Counted from the stretch's first letter, positions 1-9,257 are shown. The stretch is DNA of 64,000 nt from Pseudalkalibacillus berkeleyi (GCF_021608225.1 NZ_JAKIJS010000001.1:930001-994000); one strand, 5' to 3'. Numbers and translations: made by a program. The notes: a model not told the origin generated them from the letters alone.

Positions 1-1
1 C

Positions 2-205
2 AACTTCAGTAGAGGAATTGTTGTTCGTCAGGAAGAGGATGAAGTTCACATAGACATGTACATCATTGTAAGCTATGGAACGAAGATATCTGAAGTAGCT
101 CACAACGTTCAAACAAAAGTGAAATATACACTTGATCAAATGCTCGGATTGTCAGTAGATTCGGTAAACATTTTTGTTCAAGGTGTAAGGGTGACAAACC
201 CGTAA
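2..205 (+). CDS. yloU: Asp23/YloU family protein, 3' end only
   Basis: Only the last 67 codons are in the window; the open frame starts at base 2 and stops with TAA at 203-205. The visible part runs NFSRGIVVRQEEDEVHIDMY and later LDQMLGLSVDSVNIFVQGVR, the pattern of an Asp23/Gls24 (DUF322) domain C-terminus. Family members are small proteins linked to the cell envelope and alkaline stress; the function of YloU is not settled. It lies 16 bases upstream of fakA, the same pairing as yloU-yloV in B. subtilis, so the two are probably co-transcribed. The start lies outside the window. Confidence 0.85.
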   Translation, partial: NFSRGIVVRQEEDEVHIDMYIIVSYGTKISEVAHNVQTKVKYTLDQMLGLSVDSVNIFVQGVRVTNP

Positions 206-221
206 CGAGGAGGAAGAATTC

Positions 222-1895
222 GTGACTGTAAAGAAGTTAGGCGGGAAACAACTTTCCCAGATGTTTATTTTCGGGGCTGAAAACCTGAACAAAAATGTAA
301 AAATGGTGGACGCCCTAAATGTTTTCCCTGTTCCAGATGGTGATACAGGAACAAATATGAATTTAACCATTACTTCTGGAGTGAAAGAAGTAAAAGGATT
401 GGATACAGACGATGCTAATCAAGTAGCATCCTTGTTTTCGAAAGGTCTATTAATGGGGGCAAGAGGTAATTCAGGCGTTATTCTTTCCCAGTTGTTTAGA
501 GGCTTTTCAAAAGCGATAGCAGGTAAATCCTCCATTGATACAAAGCTGTTTGCAGAAGCGCTTGAATCAGGTGTTGAGACTGCCTATAAGGCTGTAATGA
601 AACCGGTAGAGGGAACGATTCTCACAGTTGCAAAAGACTCTGCTAAGAAAGCAACAAAAGCTGCTCGGAAATCAGACGATTTAATTGATGTGATGGAACA
701 AACGTTACTAGAAGCGAAAGCTTCATTAGATCGGACCCCTGATCTTCTACCTGTGTTAAAAGAAGTAGGCGTTGTCGACTCTGGTGGACAAGGACTCGTT
801 ACAATTTATGAGGGCTTCTTAGCGGTACTTGAAGGAAAAGAATTACCTGAAGAGAGTATTTCTGGTCCGTCTATGAATGAATTAGTCAACGCAGAGCACC
901 ATAAAGCACAAATGCATATGAAAACTGAAGATATTCACTACGGATATTGCACAGAGTTCATGGTTAAATTTAAAGAAGAAAAGACGAGGAATGCACCATT
1001 CTCTGAAGAGGATTTCCGTAACAAATTAAATGAACATGGTGATTCACTGCTTGTCGTATCTGATGAGGAGTTAGTTAAAGTTCATATACATACCGAAGAG
1101 CCGGGTGATATGCTAACTCTTGCACAAACGTATGGCGATTTGATTAATATTAAGATTGAAAATATGCGGGAGCAACATTCTGCGATATTGGAAAGTGACC
1201 ATCAACCTGCAGAAAAGGTTAAGGTTCAGGCGAAAAAGAAGCCATTCGGAATCATTACCGTTTCTATGGGAACTGGAATTGAAGAGTTATTCAAGAGTCT
1301 TGGTGCAACAGTTGTTATAGCTGGTGGTCAGACGATGAATCCAAGTACTGAAGATATTGTTAAAGCGATAGAAGAAGCCCATGCAGAAAAGCTGATCGTA
1401 CTTCCAAATAACGGGAATATCGTTATGGCGGCAGAACAAGCTGCTTCAGTTGTTGATGAAGATGTAGCTGTCGTTAAGACGAAAACAGTACCTCAAGGAA
1501 TTTCTGCATTGCTTGCTTTTAATCCAAGCTCTTCTCTTGAGGATAATCAAACAACCATGTCTGAGGCTGCTGGACATGTTAAGTCAGGTCAAATTACATT
1601 TGCAGTTCGTGATACATCTATTGATGGTGTAGAGATTAATAAAGATGATTTCATGGGGATCTTTGATGGCAAGATTGTTACCTCTAAGAAAACCCAAAAA
1701 GAAGCCGTAGAATCTCTTCTAAATGAAATGATGAGTGACGATGATGAAATCGTAACGATAATTTATGGTGAAGATGCTAACGAAGAAGAAGCTAATGAAC
1801 TTGAAGCATGGATTGGCGAAGCTTATCCAGATGCTGAAGTTGAGATCCACCCTGGAAAACAACCGATTTACTCGTATATCATATCTGTCGAATAG
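222..1895 (+). CDS. fakA: Fatty acid kinase subunit A (DhaL/DAK2 domain, YloV)
   Basis: FakA phosphorylates fatty acids bound to a FakB (DegV-type) protein, making acyl-phosphate for PlsX/PlsY-dependent phospholipid synthesis. The protein has 557 residues, normal for the family. The N-terminal DAK2/DhaL domain (about 1-200) carries the nucleotide-metal motif NVFPVPDGDTGTNMN near residue 27 and the ARGNSGVILSQ loop near residue 80. A middle linker domain and a C-terminal DegV-like part (about 340-557) follow. The start is GTG at 222, preceded by a GAGGAGGA ribosome binding site; no in-frame ATG gives a better fit. A hairpin follows the stop. FakB partners are not in the window. Its closeness to the fapR-plsX cluster fits a shared role in lipid synthesis. 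Confidence 0.92.
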   Translation: MTVKKLGGKQLSQMFIFGAENLNKNVKMVDALNVFPVPDGDTGTNMNLTITSGVKEVKGLDTDDANQVASLFSKGLLMGARGNSGVILSQLFRGFSKAIAGKSSIDTKLFAEALESGVETAYKAVMKPVEGTILTVAKDSAKKATKAARKSDDLIDVMEQTLLEAKASLDRTPDLLPVLKEVGVVDSGGQGLVTIYEGFLAVLEGKELPEESISGPSMNELVNAEHHKAQMHMKTEDIHYGYCTEFMVKFKEEKTRNAPFSEEDFRNKLNEHGDSLLVVSDEELVKVHIHTEEPGDMLTLAQTYGDLINIKIENMREQHSAILESDHQPAEKVKVQAKKKPFGIITVSMGTGIEELFKSLGATVVIAGGQTMNPSTEDIVKAIEEAHAEKLIVLPNNGNIVMAAEQAASVVDEDVAVVKTKTVPQGISALLAFNPSSSLEDNQTTMSEAAGHVKSGQITFAVRDTSIDGVEINKDDFMGIFDGKIVTSKKTQKEAVESLLNEMMSDDDEIVTIIYGEDANEEEANELEAWIGEAYPDAEVEIHPGKQPIYSYIISVE

Positions 1896-1907
1896 TAAGT
1901 GTTATTT

Positions 1908-1957
1908 AATATTCCTATCATGATCAAACCATAATCAATTGATCAGATAGGAATATT
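1908..1957 (+). terminator. Stem-loop after fakA
   Basis: A long inverted repeat follows the fakA stop: AATATTCCTATC at 1908-1919 pairs with GATAGGAATATT at 1946-1957, and the stem extends inward through TGATC/GATCA with one bulge. The tail CTTTATACTTTGG is only moderately T-rich, so termination may be partial. No gene overlaps it. Confidence 0.65.
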
Positions 1958-2016
1958 CTTTATACTTTGGCTTTGTTGCATTCGATTGTAGATCTTCATT
2001 TAAATGATTGAAGCTA

Positions 2017-2145
2017 AAGGGGTGCGAGACTCCTGCGGAAAAGCGGGTCAGGGGAGGCTCAGAAGGGTCAAAACAAGCGCTTCCTAAACAATTGAGGCTC
2101 CCGAACCGTCCGCGGAAAGCGAGTATCCCTGTGGCGAAAATCAGC
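2017..2145 (+). repeat. Bacillaceae-type dispersed intergenic repeat
   Basis: This GC-richer block begins near GGGGTGCGAGACTCCTGCGG and ends near GTGGCGAAAATCAGC, with CCGCGGAAAGCGAG between. From memory it resembles a non-coding repeat (CTCCTGCGGGAAAAGCG ... CCGCGGAAAGCGAG ... GCGGAAATC) scattered between genes in many Bacillus-group genomes. The half-elements GCGGAAAAGCG and GCGGAAAGCG suggest internal similarity. The middle, around AGAAGGGTCAAAACAAGCGC, does not fit the form I remember, so this copy may be degraded. It contains no plausible gene. With the fakA hairpin it fills the 298-base gap before sdaAB. Confidence 0.6.
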
Positions 2146-2193
2146 TATACATTTAAGAGGCAATCCATTTACGCTTGAATGGAGGAATTGAAA

Positions 2194-2856
2194 ATGAAAT
2201 TTAAAAGTGTCTTTGAGATCATTGGCCCAATTATGATTGGACCTTCAAGCTCGCATACTGCTGGTGCAGCTAGAATAGGACGGGTAGCTCGTTCTCTTTT
2301 CGCTAGGAAACCCGAATGGGTACATATTTCATTTTACGGGTCTTTTGCAAAGACTTACCGAGGACATGGCACTGATGTGGCAATTGTTGGTGGTGTTTTA
2401 GATTTTGATACATTTGATGAGCGAATTAGTGATTCGTTGAACATTGCAAAGAAAGAACGTATCAAAGTAAAAATGACCGAGGAAGATGCATTGACCGATC
2501 ATCCGAATACAGCCCGAATTCGACTTGGCGACAAAGATGGTGAACTTGAAGTTGTAGGTATTTCAATAGGGGGAGGAAAAATTGAAATTATTGAATTGAA
2601 TGGTTTCGAACTTCGCTTATCAGGGAACCACCCCGCTCTCCTTGTCGTTCATAACGATCGGTTTGGTGCTATTGCCGCTGTTGCAAATTTACTAGCCAAG
2701 CTTGAAATTAATATAGGACATATGGAAGTAAGTAGGAAAGAAGTAGGAAGTGAGGCTCTTATGACGATTGAAGTCGATCAAAATTTAGAAGACGCCGTTA
2801 TTCAAGAAATTGAGAAACTTCCTCACGTTACAAGAGCAACAAGAATTAACGATTAA
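2194..2856 (+). CDS. sdaAB: L-serine dehydratase, iron-sulfur-dependent, beta subunit
   Basis: The SdaAB/SdaAA enzyme deaminates L-serine to pyruvate and ammonia using a 4Fe-4S cluster. The 220-residue protein has the serine dehydratase beta domain with the signature GPIMIGPSSSHTAGAARIG near residues 10-29. A C-terminal ACT domain (about 145-220, from HPALLVVHNDRFGAIAAVAN) is the usual site of amino-acid sensing. An ATG 15 bases upstream (2179) is in frame, but GGAGG at 2181-2185 sits 8 bases before the ATG at 2194, so 2194 is chosen. The alpha subunit follows 42 bases downstream, separated by a short tandem duplication. Confidence 0.93.
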   Translation: MKFKSVFEIIGPIMIGPSSSHTAGAARIGRVARSLFARKPEWVHISFYGSFAKTYRGHGTDVAIVGGVLDFDTFDERISDSLNIAKKERIKVKMTEEDALTDHPNTARIRLGDKDGELEVVGISIGGGKIEIIELNGFELRLSGNHPALLVVHNDRFGAIAAVANLLAKLEINIGHMEVSRKEVGSEALMTIEVDQNLEDAVIQEIEKLPHVTRATRIND

Positions 2857-2889
2857 TCACAATTATAAGGGTAATCACAATTATAAGGG
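2854..2889 (+). repeat. Perfect 18-bp tandem duplication between sdaAB and sdaAA
   Basis: TAATCACAATTATAAGGG occurs twice back to back at 2854-2871 and 2872-2889 with no mismatch. The first copy begins with the sdaAB stop codon. The second ends in the AAGGG that forms the sdaAA ribosome binding site, so the first copy carries a redundant Shine-Dalgarno-like element. It looks like a recent local duplication. Confidence 0.9.
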
Positions 2890-2898
2890 GTGGTATGT

Positions 2899-3789
2899 AT
2901 GATGTTCCGTAATGTCAGTGAATTAGTTGAACGAGCGGTTTCACAAGATATACCTATTTCAGAAGTGATGATTCAACAAGAGATGGAAGTAACCGGACGC
3001 ACCCGAGATACTGTTATTGAATTAATGGAGAAAAACCTTAATGTAATGGAACAAGCTGTTGAAAAAGGGATTAAGGAAGGTGTCAAATCCCACTCTGGAT
3101 TAACAGGTGGTGACGCTGTCCTGCTACAAAAATATATTGAAAGCGGAAAGAGTTTAGCTGGCAAAACTGTATTGGATGCAGTAAGTAAAGCGGTTGCAAC
3201 GAACGAAGTAAATGCTGCAATGGGAACGATCTGTGCTACGCCAACTGCTGGGTCTGCAGGGGTTGTACCTGGAACGTTATTTGCGCTAAGAGATAAGTTA
3301 AATCCGAGTCGAGAAGATATGGTACGTTACCTATTCACTTCAGGCGCATTTGGTTTTGTAGTTGCGAACAATGCATCCATCTCTGGTGCTGCAGGTGGTT
3401 GTCAAGCTGAGGTTGGATCAGCGACAGGTATGGCGGCGGCAGCAATTGTAGAACTGGCAGGTGGGTCTCCAGAACAATCGGCTCAAGCGATGGCGATTGC
3501 GTTGAAAAATATGCTCGGGCTCGTTTGTGATCCTGTTGCAGGACTTGTGGAAGTCCCATGTGTGAAAAGAAATGCAATTGGTGCAAGTATTGCAATTACT
3601 GCGGCTGACATGTCTCTTGCAGGCATTACAAGCAGAATTCCATGTGATGAAGTCATTGACGCAATGTATAAGATCGGTGAATCAATGCCGACAGCACTAA
3701 AGGAAACAGCACAAGGAGGATTGGCGGCTACTCCAACTGGTAGAGAATTAGAAGCAAAAATTTATGGAGTGCCGTTAAATAAAAAATAA
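2899..3789 (+). CDS. sdaAA: L-serine dehydratase, iron-sulfur-dependent, alpha subunit
   Basis: This is the catalytic subunit partnering SdaAB in conversion of serine to pyruvate. The 296-residue product carries the conserved cysteine segments of the family: ICATPTAGSAGVVPG near residue 110 and LGLVCDPVAGLVEVPCVKR near residues 205-225, which ligate the iron-sulfur cluster in homologues. The frame also offers GTG at 2890 and ATG at 2902; ATG 2899 is chosen because AAGGGGTGG at 2885-2893 gives normal spacing. The stop TAA overlaps the recG ATG by one base (TAATG), so translation is probably coupled. Confidence 0.93.
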   Translation: MMFRNVSELVERAVSQDIPISEVMIQQEMEVTGRTRDTVIELMEKNLNVMEQAVEKGIKEGVKSHSGLTGGDAVLLQKYIESGKSLAGKTVLDAVSKAVATNEVNAAMGTICATPTAGSAGVVPGTLFALRDKLNPSREDMVRYLFTSGAFGFVVANNASISGAAGGCQAEVGSATGMAAAAIVELAGGSPEQSAQAMAIALKNMLGLVCDPVAGLVEVPCVKRNAIGASIAITAADMSLAGITSRIPCDEVIDAMYKIGESMPTALKETAQGGLAATPTGRELEAKIYGVPLNKK

Positions 3790-5825
3790 TGGATTTGAAA
3801 CAACCTGTCGTACAAGTAAAAGGAATCGGTAAGGCAAGAGCAGAGGAGTTAACCGACCTGAAAATTTACACTGTGGAAGATCTCCTCATGTATTTTCCTT
3901 ATCGGTATGAAGATTTTCAGGTCAAAGAAATAACAGATTTGAAACATGATGAGAGAGCGACATTAGAAGGGAAGGTTCATAGTGAACCTTCTTTACGTTA
4001 TTTCGGAAGAAAGAAGTCCAGATTGACTGTAAAAGTCCTAGTAGGAAAATATCTTGTGAATGCAGTGTTTTTTAACCGTGCATTTCTTAAAAAACAATTT
4101 TCTATTGGACAACCTGTTACCATTACAGGCAAATGGGATCAACACCGACTAACAGTTACAGGACAGCATGTCACTTTTGGTCTCCAAGAAAGCACAGATA
4201 AAATTGAACCGATCTATTCCATTAAAGGAGACTGGACTGTAAAGCGAGTCAGAAATGTAGTGCATCAGACGGTTCAGCAATACAGTCAATATGTTAAGGA
4301 AGTTCTGCCGAGTGATTTGAAAGTACAATATAAGTTAATTGACAGAAACAAAGCATTACAGTGGATTCATATGCCTGAAACTCATGATCACCTGAAACAA
4401 GCAAGAAGATATTTTGTTTATGAAGAACTCCTTTTATTCCAATTACGGATGCAGTGGTGGAGAAAGCAAGAAAAAGAGAAGACGGATGGTAAGGCTAGAC
4501 ATTTAAACGAAACGCAAGTCCAAGAGTTTATTCAATCATTACCATTTCCGTTAACTGGCGCACAACAACGGGTTACAAATGAAATTCTCAATGACATTCA
4601 ATCTAAGTTCAGAATGAACCGCTTGCTCCAAGGGGATGTAGGGTCTGGAAAAACGATTGTAGCAGCAATCAGTATGTATGCATTAGTAACGGCACGTATG
4701 CAGTCAGCATTAATGGTTCCTACTGAGATATTAGCTGAACAGCATTATGAATCTTTGAAGCAATTATTTGACGACATGGATATAGAAGTAGAGATCCTAA
4801 CAAGCTCTGTCAAAGGAAAAAGAAGGGCGTTAGTTCTAGAACGTGTTGCGGACGGGTCTATCGATCTACTTGTAGGGACGCATGCACTCATACAGGACGA
4901 TGTTCAATTCGATAATCTTGGCTTAGTGATTACAGATGAACAACATCGCTTCGGGGTTAACCAACGGAAAGTTTTTCGGCAAAAGGGAATCACACCTGAT
5001 GTACTATTTATGACAGCTACACCGATTCCGAGAACATTGGCAATTAGTGCTTTTGGAGATATGGATGTATCAACAATTGATGAAATGCCTGCTGGTAGAA
5101 AACCTATTGAAACTTATTGGGCGAAGCATGGCATGCTAGAACGTGTACTTTCTTTTATCTTAAAAGAATTAGAAAATGGCAGACAAGCGTATGTAATTTG
5201 TCCGCTTATTGAAGAATCGGATAAAATGGATTTTCAAAATGCAGTAGATGTTCATTCACAATTACAGCTTTATTTTACCGACTACAATGTCGGTTTAATG
5301 CATGGAAGGTTGCATGTAGAAGAAAAGGAAGAGATGATGACCAAATTCAGCAGAAATGAAGTTCAAATTCTCGTTTCCACTACTGTTGTAGAGGTAGGTG
5401 TGAACGTACCTAATGCAACAATTATGGTTGTTTATGATGCTGAAAGATTTGGATTATCTCAGCTCCACCAACTTCGAGGACGTGTAGGAAGAGGGGACGC
5501 ACAGTCTTATTGCATACTGATTGCTGATCCAAAAACGGACGTTGGGAAAGAAAGAATGCAGATCATGACGGAAACAAATGACGGATTTGAACTTTCTCAA
5601 AGAGATTTAGAGCTTAGGGGACCAGGAGACTTCTTTGGGAAGAAACAAAGTGGTTTGCCTGTGTTTAAGGTTGCTGACCTTGTTCATGACTACCGTGCAT
5701 TAGAAGTAGCTCGTCAGGATGCCTCCGCGATGGTGAACTCTACAGCGTTCTGGGAAGATCAAAAATACGAACCACTACGATCTTGGCTTTTGGAACAAAT
5801 TGAGCATTGGGAGGAACTGGATTAA
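3789..5825 (+). CDS. recG: ATP-dependent DNA helicase RecG
   Basis: RecG is a monomeric double-stranded DNA translocase that remodels stalled replication forks and branch-migrates Holliday junctions. The 678-residue length is standard. The N-terminal third is the wedge/OB domain. The helicase core has Walker A GDVGSGKT near residue 282, the DEQH box in TDEQHRFG near 380, motif III TATPIPRT near 410, and motif VI QLRGRVGRG near 560, followed by the family's C-terminal RDLELRGPGDFFG. The start overlaps the sdaAA stop by one base. An 81-base gap with a promoter and a FapR operator separates it from fapR. Confidence 0.95.
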   Translation: MDLKQPVVQVKGIGKARAEELTDLKIYTVEDLLMYFPYRYEDFQVKEITDLKHDERATLEGKVHSEPSLRYFGRKKSRLTVKVLVGKYLVNAVFFNRAFLKKQFSIGQPVTITGKWDQHRLTVTGQHVTFGLQESTDKIEPIYSIKGDWTVKRVRNVVHQTVQQYSQYVKEVLPSDLKVQYKLIDRNKALQWIHMPETHDHLKQARRYFVYEELLLFQLRMQWWRKQEKEKTDGKARHLNETQVQEFIQSLPFPLTGAQQRVTNEILNDIQSKFRMNRLLQGDVGSGKTIVAAISMYALVTARMQSALMVPTEILAEQHYESLKQLFDDMDIEVEILTSSVKGKRRALVLERVADGSIDLLVGTHALIQDDVQFDNLGLVITDEQHRFGVNQRKVFRQKGITPDVLFMTATPIPRTLAISAFGDMDVSTIDEMPAGRKPIETYWAKHGMLERVLSFILKELENGRQAYVICPLIEESDKMDFQNAVDVHSQLQLYFTDYNVGLMHGRLHVEEKEEMMTKFSRNEVQILVSTTVVEVGVNVPNATIMVVYDAERFGLSQLHQLRGRVGRGDAQSYCILIADPKTDVGKERMQIMTETNDGFELSQRDLELRGPGDFFGKKQSGLPVFKVADLVHDYRALEVARQDASAMVNSTAFWEDQKYEPLRSWLLEQIEHWEELD

Positions 5826-5836
5826 CCGACTAATCC

Positions 5837-5865
5837 TTGAAAATAAGTATTTAAAACTATATACT
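5837..5865 (+). promoter_or_regulatory. Sigma-A promoter for the fapR-plsX-fabD-fabG operon
   Basis: TTGAAA at 5837-5842 and TATACT at 5860-5865 are separated by exactly 17 bases, a strong vegetative promoter. The predicted transcription start near 5872 falls inside the FapR-like operator, as expected for a repressed promoter. Confidence 0.8.
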
Positions 5866-5869
5866 ACTT

Positions 5870-5886
5870 TTAGTACCTACTCATAA
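5870..5886 (+). promoter_or_regulatory. FapR operator (lipid synthesis repressor site)
   Basis: TTAGTACCTACTCATAA contains a perfect TTAGTAC left half-site and a partial right half (CTCATAA, 4 of 7 matches to the ideal inverted half). TTAGTACCTA is the recognisable core of FapR sites in Bacillus and Staphylococcus. It overlaps the predicted transcription start of the fapR promoter. The inference is that FapR represses its own operon and malonyl-CoA relieves repression. Confidence 0.8.
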
Positions 5887-5906
5887 GAGTAAGAGATGGT
5901 GAAGCA

Positions 5907-6479
5907 ATGAAGCGAAATAAAAAGGAAAGACAGCAGTTGCTGAAAGAGACAATTTTGATAAACCCATTCATCACAGATGAGGATTTGGCTAATCAATTTC
6001 AAGTTAGTGTGCAAACGATTCGACTAGATCGTTTGGAGTTATCGATTCCAGAGCTTAGAGAACGAATAAAGAGTGTAGCTCAACAACAGCTTGATGAGGT
6101 AAAGGCACTTTCAATTGAAGATGTCATTGGTGAGATTGTTGATTTGCAACTTGATGAATCAGCCATTTCCATTCTGGATATAAAAAAGGAACACGTTTTC
6201 TCAAGACATGATATTGCAAGAGGCCATCACTTGTTTGCACAAGCCAACTCCTTGGCTGTTGCAATCATCAATGATGAACTTGCGTTAACGAATAAAACCG
6301 AAATTCGTTTTACAAGACAAGTGAAAGTTGGAGAACGAGTTGTTGCAAAAGCGTCCGTTAAGGAACATAAATCTGATCGGACGATTGTTGAAGTGAAGAG
6401 CTATGTTGAACAAGAGCTTGTATTTGAAGGTATCTTTACAATGTTCCGCTCCAACAAAAGCAACATAGAAAGGACGTAA
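5907..6479 (+). CDS. fapR: Transcriptional repressor of fatty acid and phospholipid synthesis
   Basis: FapR is the global repressor of fatty acid and phospholipid genes in Gram-positive bacteria, with malonyl-CoA as its ligand. The 190-residue protein has an N-terminal helix-turn-helix (about 1-60, including [19 protein letters not shown]). A linker helix leads to a hot-dog effector domain (about 75-185) with [18 protein letters not shown]. Length matches the B. subtilis protein. The gene starts at ATG 5907 and is followed after 8 bases by plsX. A FapR-like operator lies directly upstream, implying autoregulation. Confidence 0.95.
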   Translation: MKRNKKERQQLLKETILINPFITDEDLANQFQVSVQTIRLDRLELSIPELRERIKSVAQQQLDEVKALSIEDVIGEIVDLQLDESAISILDIKKEHVFSRHDIARGHHLFAQANSLAVAIINDELALTNKTEIRFTRQVKVGERVVAKASVKEHKSDRTIVEVKSYVEQELVFEGIFTMFRSNKSNIERT

Positions 6480-6487
6480 GAAGACTG

Positions 6488-7486
6488 ATGAAAATTGCAA
6501 TAGATGCTATGGGCGGTGACCATGCACCTGAAAAGATTGTCCTAGGTGCTTTAGAAGCCGTTCAACAGTATAAAGACTTAGAAATCGTTCTTGTTGGTGA
6601 TGAAACTGAAATCAACAAACATATGGATAGTACCGACCGTATTACGATCATACATACATCAGAAAAAATAACCAGTGATGATGAACCTGTTAGAGCTGTT
6701 AGGCGAAAGAAAGATGCTTCAATGGTTCTTGCAGCACAGGAAGTGAAACAAGGCAGAGCAGATGCATGCATTTCTGCAGGTAATACAGGTGCATTAATGA
6801 CAACGGGTCTATTGAATGTCGGTCGAATTAAAGGGATTGATCGGCCAGCACTTTCACCAACTCTCCCAACTTTGGATGGGAAAGGGTTCGTATTGCTAGA
6901 TGTTGGATCAAATATGGATGCGAAACCTGAGCATTTGCTTCAATATGCATTAATGGGCACAGTTTACAGCCAACAAGTGAGAAATATTGATCGCCCTAGA
7001 GTCGGTTTGTTGAATGTAGGAACTGAGGAAGGAAAAGGGAATGAACTTTCGAAGAGAGCCTACGAAATGTTACAACAGTCCGAACAAATACATTTTGTCG
7101 GCAATGTCGAAGCGCGTGACTTACTAGATGGTATTGCAGATGTTGTCGTATGCGATGGGTTTTCAGGAAATTTAGTATTAAAAACAATTGAGGGTACTGC
7201 GATGTCAATCTTTGCGATGTTGAAGGAACAACTTATGAGTTCCGTAAAAAGCAAACTAGCGGCAGCAGTGCTTAAGCCTCAATTCAAAGCACTTAAAAGT
7301 AAATTAGATTATAGTGAATATGGCGGAGCTGCATTGTTCGGTTTAAAAGCACCTGTAATTAAGGCACACGGATCTTCAGATGAAACAGCCGTTTTGAATG
7401 CAATACGTCAAGCTCGTCATATGGTTGAACACGACATGGTGTCTATTATTAGAGAAAAAGCAACGCAACATGAAGGAGATGAATAG
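6488..7486 (+). CDS. plsX: Phosphate acyltransferase PlsX
   Basis: PlsX interconverts acyl-ACP and acyl-phosphate, the donor used by PlsY to acylate glycerol-3-phosphate, and is a peripheral membrane enzyme. The 332-residue protein opens with the family signature [15 protein letters not shown] and contains [12 protein letters not shown] near residue 95 and [14 protein letters not shown] near residue 220. It sits in the fapR operon, 8 bases after fapR and 3 bases before fabD, so it should respond to FapR. Acyl-phosphate from FakA, encoded upstream, feeds the same step. Confidence 0.95.
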   Translation: MKIAIDAMGGDHAPEKIVLGALEAVQQYKDLEIVLVGDETEINKHMDSTDRITIIHTSEKITSDDEPVRAVRRKKDASMVLAAQEVKQGRADACISAGNTGALMTTGLLNVGRIKGIDRPALSPTLPTLDGKGFVLLDVGSNMDAKPEHLLQYALMGTVYSQQVRNIDRPRVGLLNVGTEEGKGNELSKRAYEMLQQSEQIHFVGNVEARDLLDGIADVVVCDGFSGNLVLKTIEGTAMSIFAMLKEQLMSSVKSKLAAAVLKPQFKALKSKLDYSEYGGAALFGLKAPVIKAHGSSDETAVLNAIRQARHMVEHDMVSIIREKATQHEGDE

Positions 7487-7489
7487 AAA

Positions 7490-8431
7490 ATGGGGAAAAT
7501 AGCATTTCTATTTCCTGGACAAGGCTCACAACAGGTAGGGATGGGACAAGATTTGGCGAACGAAAACGAACGTTCTGAAGCCGTCTTTAAAATTGCCGAT
7601 CAACGTCTTGATTATGATTTATCAGATATCATTAAGAATGGTCCTGAGGAAACATTGAAACGTACAGAAAATACACAACCTGCATTGTTGACGACAAGTA
7701 TTGCGATTCTAAGGGCACTAGAACAATATGACATCAAGCCTGATTATACAGCTGGACATAGCTTGGGTGAGTATACAGCTCTTGTTGCTTCAGGTGCGCT
7801 CTCATTTGAAGATGGTGTGTATGCGGTGCGAAAGCGCGGTATGTTTATGGAAGAAGCCGTTCCAGCGGGCAAAGGTGCTATGGCTGCCATTCTTGGCATG
7901 GACTCTGATACACTTCAAAGCATTACAGATCAAGTAACAGAACAAGGAAATTCAGTACAATTAGCGAACTTAAATTGCCCGGGTCAAATCGTTATATCTG
8001 GCACGAAGAAAGGCGTTGAACAAGCTTCTGAGATCGCAAAAGAACAAGGTGCTAAACGAATTATCCCACTACAAGTAAGTGGACCGTTCCACTCAGAGCT
8101 CATGAAGCCAGCTGCAGATAAAATGAGTGAAGTACTTGATGAATTAACGATTACGGATGCTAACATACCCGTTATTGCAAATGTTTCTGCTAAAGCAGTT
8201 ACGGAGGCAACCGAGATTAAAACAAGATTAATTGAACAAATATATTCACCCGTTCGCTGGGAAGAAACCGTCCAGTACTTGTTAGATGAAGGGGTAGATA
8301 CATTTGTTGAAATAGGGCCAGGTAAAGTTTTATCCGGTCTCGTAAAGAAAGTACACAGACGTGCAACGACAATTGCCATTTCTGATTCTGAATCATTAGA
8401 AGCGGCAGTGGAAAAACTGAAGGAGGTATGA
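7490..8431 (+). CDS. fabD: Malonyl-CoA:ACP transacylase
   Basis: FabD moves the malonyl group from CoA to acyl carrier protein, supplying the elongation substrate of type II fatty acid synthesis. The 313-residue protein has the FPGQGSQ motif at residues 8-14. The nucleophilic serine is Ser91 in GHSLGEY, and the catalytic histidine lies in SGPFHSELM near residue 200. The stop is 4 bases before fabG, whose AAGGAGG ribosome binding site lies inside the fabD end, so translation is likely coupled. Confidence 0.95.
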   Translation: MGKIAFLFPGQGSQQVGMGQDLANENERSEAVFKIADQRLDYDLSDIIKNGPEETLKRTENTQPALLTTSIAILRALEQYDIKPDYTAGHSLGEYTALVASGALSFEDGVYAVRKRGMFMEEAVPAGKGAMAAILGMDSDTLQSITDQVTEQGNSVQLANLNCPGQIVISGTKKGVEQASEIAKEQGAKRIIPLQVSGPFHSELMKPAADKMSEVLDELTITDANIPVIANVSAKAVTEATEIKTRLIEQIYSPVRWEETVQYLLDEGVDTFVEIGPGKVLSGLVKKVHRRATTIAISDSESLEAAVEKLKEV

Positions 8432-8435
8432 TTCA

Positions 8436-9176
8436 ATGCTTAGTGGAAAAACGGCCTTAGTAACAGGGGCATCAAGAGGGATTGGTAGAGCAATCGCGAT
8501 AGATCTTGCTCGACAAGGTGTTTCAGTAGCTGTAAACTACTCTGGAAGTGAAGAGAGAGCAAGGCAAGTCGTTGAGGAAATACAAGAGCAAGGCGGAAAG
8601 GCTTTCGCTATCCAATCAGATGTAGCGAGTGTAGATTCTGTCACATCCATGATCAAAGAGGTTGTTTCCACATTCGGATCACTCGACATTCTCGTAAACA
8701 ATGCAGGCATCACACGTGATAATCTAATAATGAGAATGAAAGAAGAAGAATGGGATGCAGTAATTAATACAAACCTAAAAGGTGTATTCAATTGTACGAA
8801 AGCAGTAACGCGTCAAATGATGAAACAACGTTCAGGAAGAATCATCAATATTGCTTCCATTGTAGGTGTCTCAGGTAATCCAGGACAAGCCAACTATGTC
8901 GCTGCTAAAGCAGGTGTCATCGGTCTAACCAAAACCACCGCCAAAGAATTATCTAGCCGTGGGATCACAGTAAACGCCGTAGCACCAGGATTTATAGAAA
9001 CAGACATGACAGAAGCACTCGAAACCAATGTGAAAGACGAAATGATGAAGCAAATCCCACTATCACGCCTAGGACGTCCAGAAGACATCGCATCAGCTGT
9101 AAGGTTCTTAGCAGGGGATGAGGCGAGTTATATTACGGGGCAGACTCTTCACGTCGATGGCGGCATGGTGATGTAA
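8436..9176 (+). CDS. fabG: 3-oxoacyl-[acyl-carrier-protein] reductase
   Basis: FabG reduces beta-ketoacyl-ACP with NADPH in the elongation cycle. It is a 246-residue short-chain dehydrogenase with the cofactor loop TGASRGIG at residues 10-17, NNAG at 88-91, and a catalytic triad of Ser141, Tyr154 and Lys158. ETDMTEAL near residue 190 and the C-terminal GGMVM are typical of FabG. It is the last gene of the fapR operon before a 300-base gap with repeats. From about position 8900 the codons become noticeably richer in C-ending choices. Confidence 0.94.
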   Translation: MLSGKTALVTGASRGIGRAIAIDLARQGVSVAVNYSGSEERARQVVEEIQEQGGKAFAIQSDVASVDSVTSMIKEVVSTFGSLDILVNNAGITRDNLIMRMKEEEWDAVINTNLKGVFNCTKAVTRQMMKQRSGRIINIASIVGVSGNPGQANYVAAKAGVIGLTKTTAKELSSRGITVNAVAPGFIETDMTEALETNVKDEMMKQIPLSRLGRPEDIASAVRFLAGDEASYITGQTLHVDGGMVM

Positions 9177-9210
9177 CTAAAAATTTCCGGGAAACAGCTC
9201 TCTCGAACTA

Positions 9211-9257
9211 CCGACGCACAGGACGTGCTAGTACTGCCGTTGTCACAGGACGTGACG
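9211..9257 (+). repeat. 47-bp dispersed repeat, copy 1
   Basis: This unit starts CCGACGCACAGGACGTGC and ends TTGTCACAGGACGTGACG. It contains two small hairpins, GCAC-AGGAC-GTGC and GTCAC-AGGAC-GTGAC. A second copy lies at 9296-9342 with five mismatches, and the first 17 bases recur exactly at 18109-18125. It is non-coding and sits in the gap between fabG and acpP. Confidence 0.85.

Noticed and set aside
7984-8436. 150-codon reverse frame opposite fabD
   Set aside because: It is a low-complexity Ser/Thr-rich shadow of fabD without a ribosome binding site.
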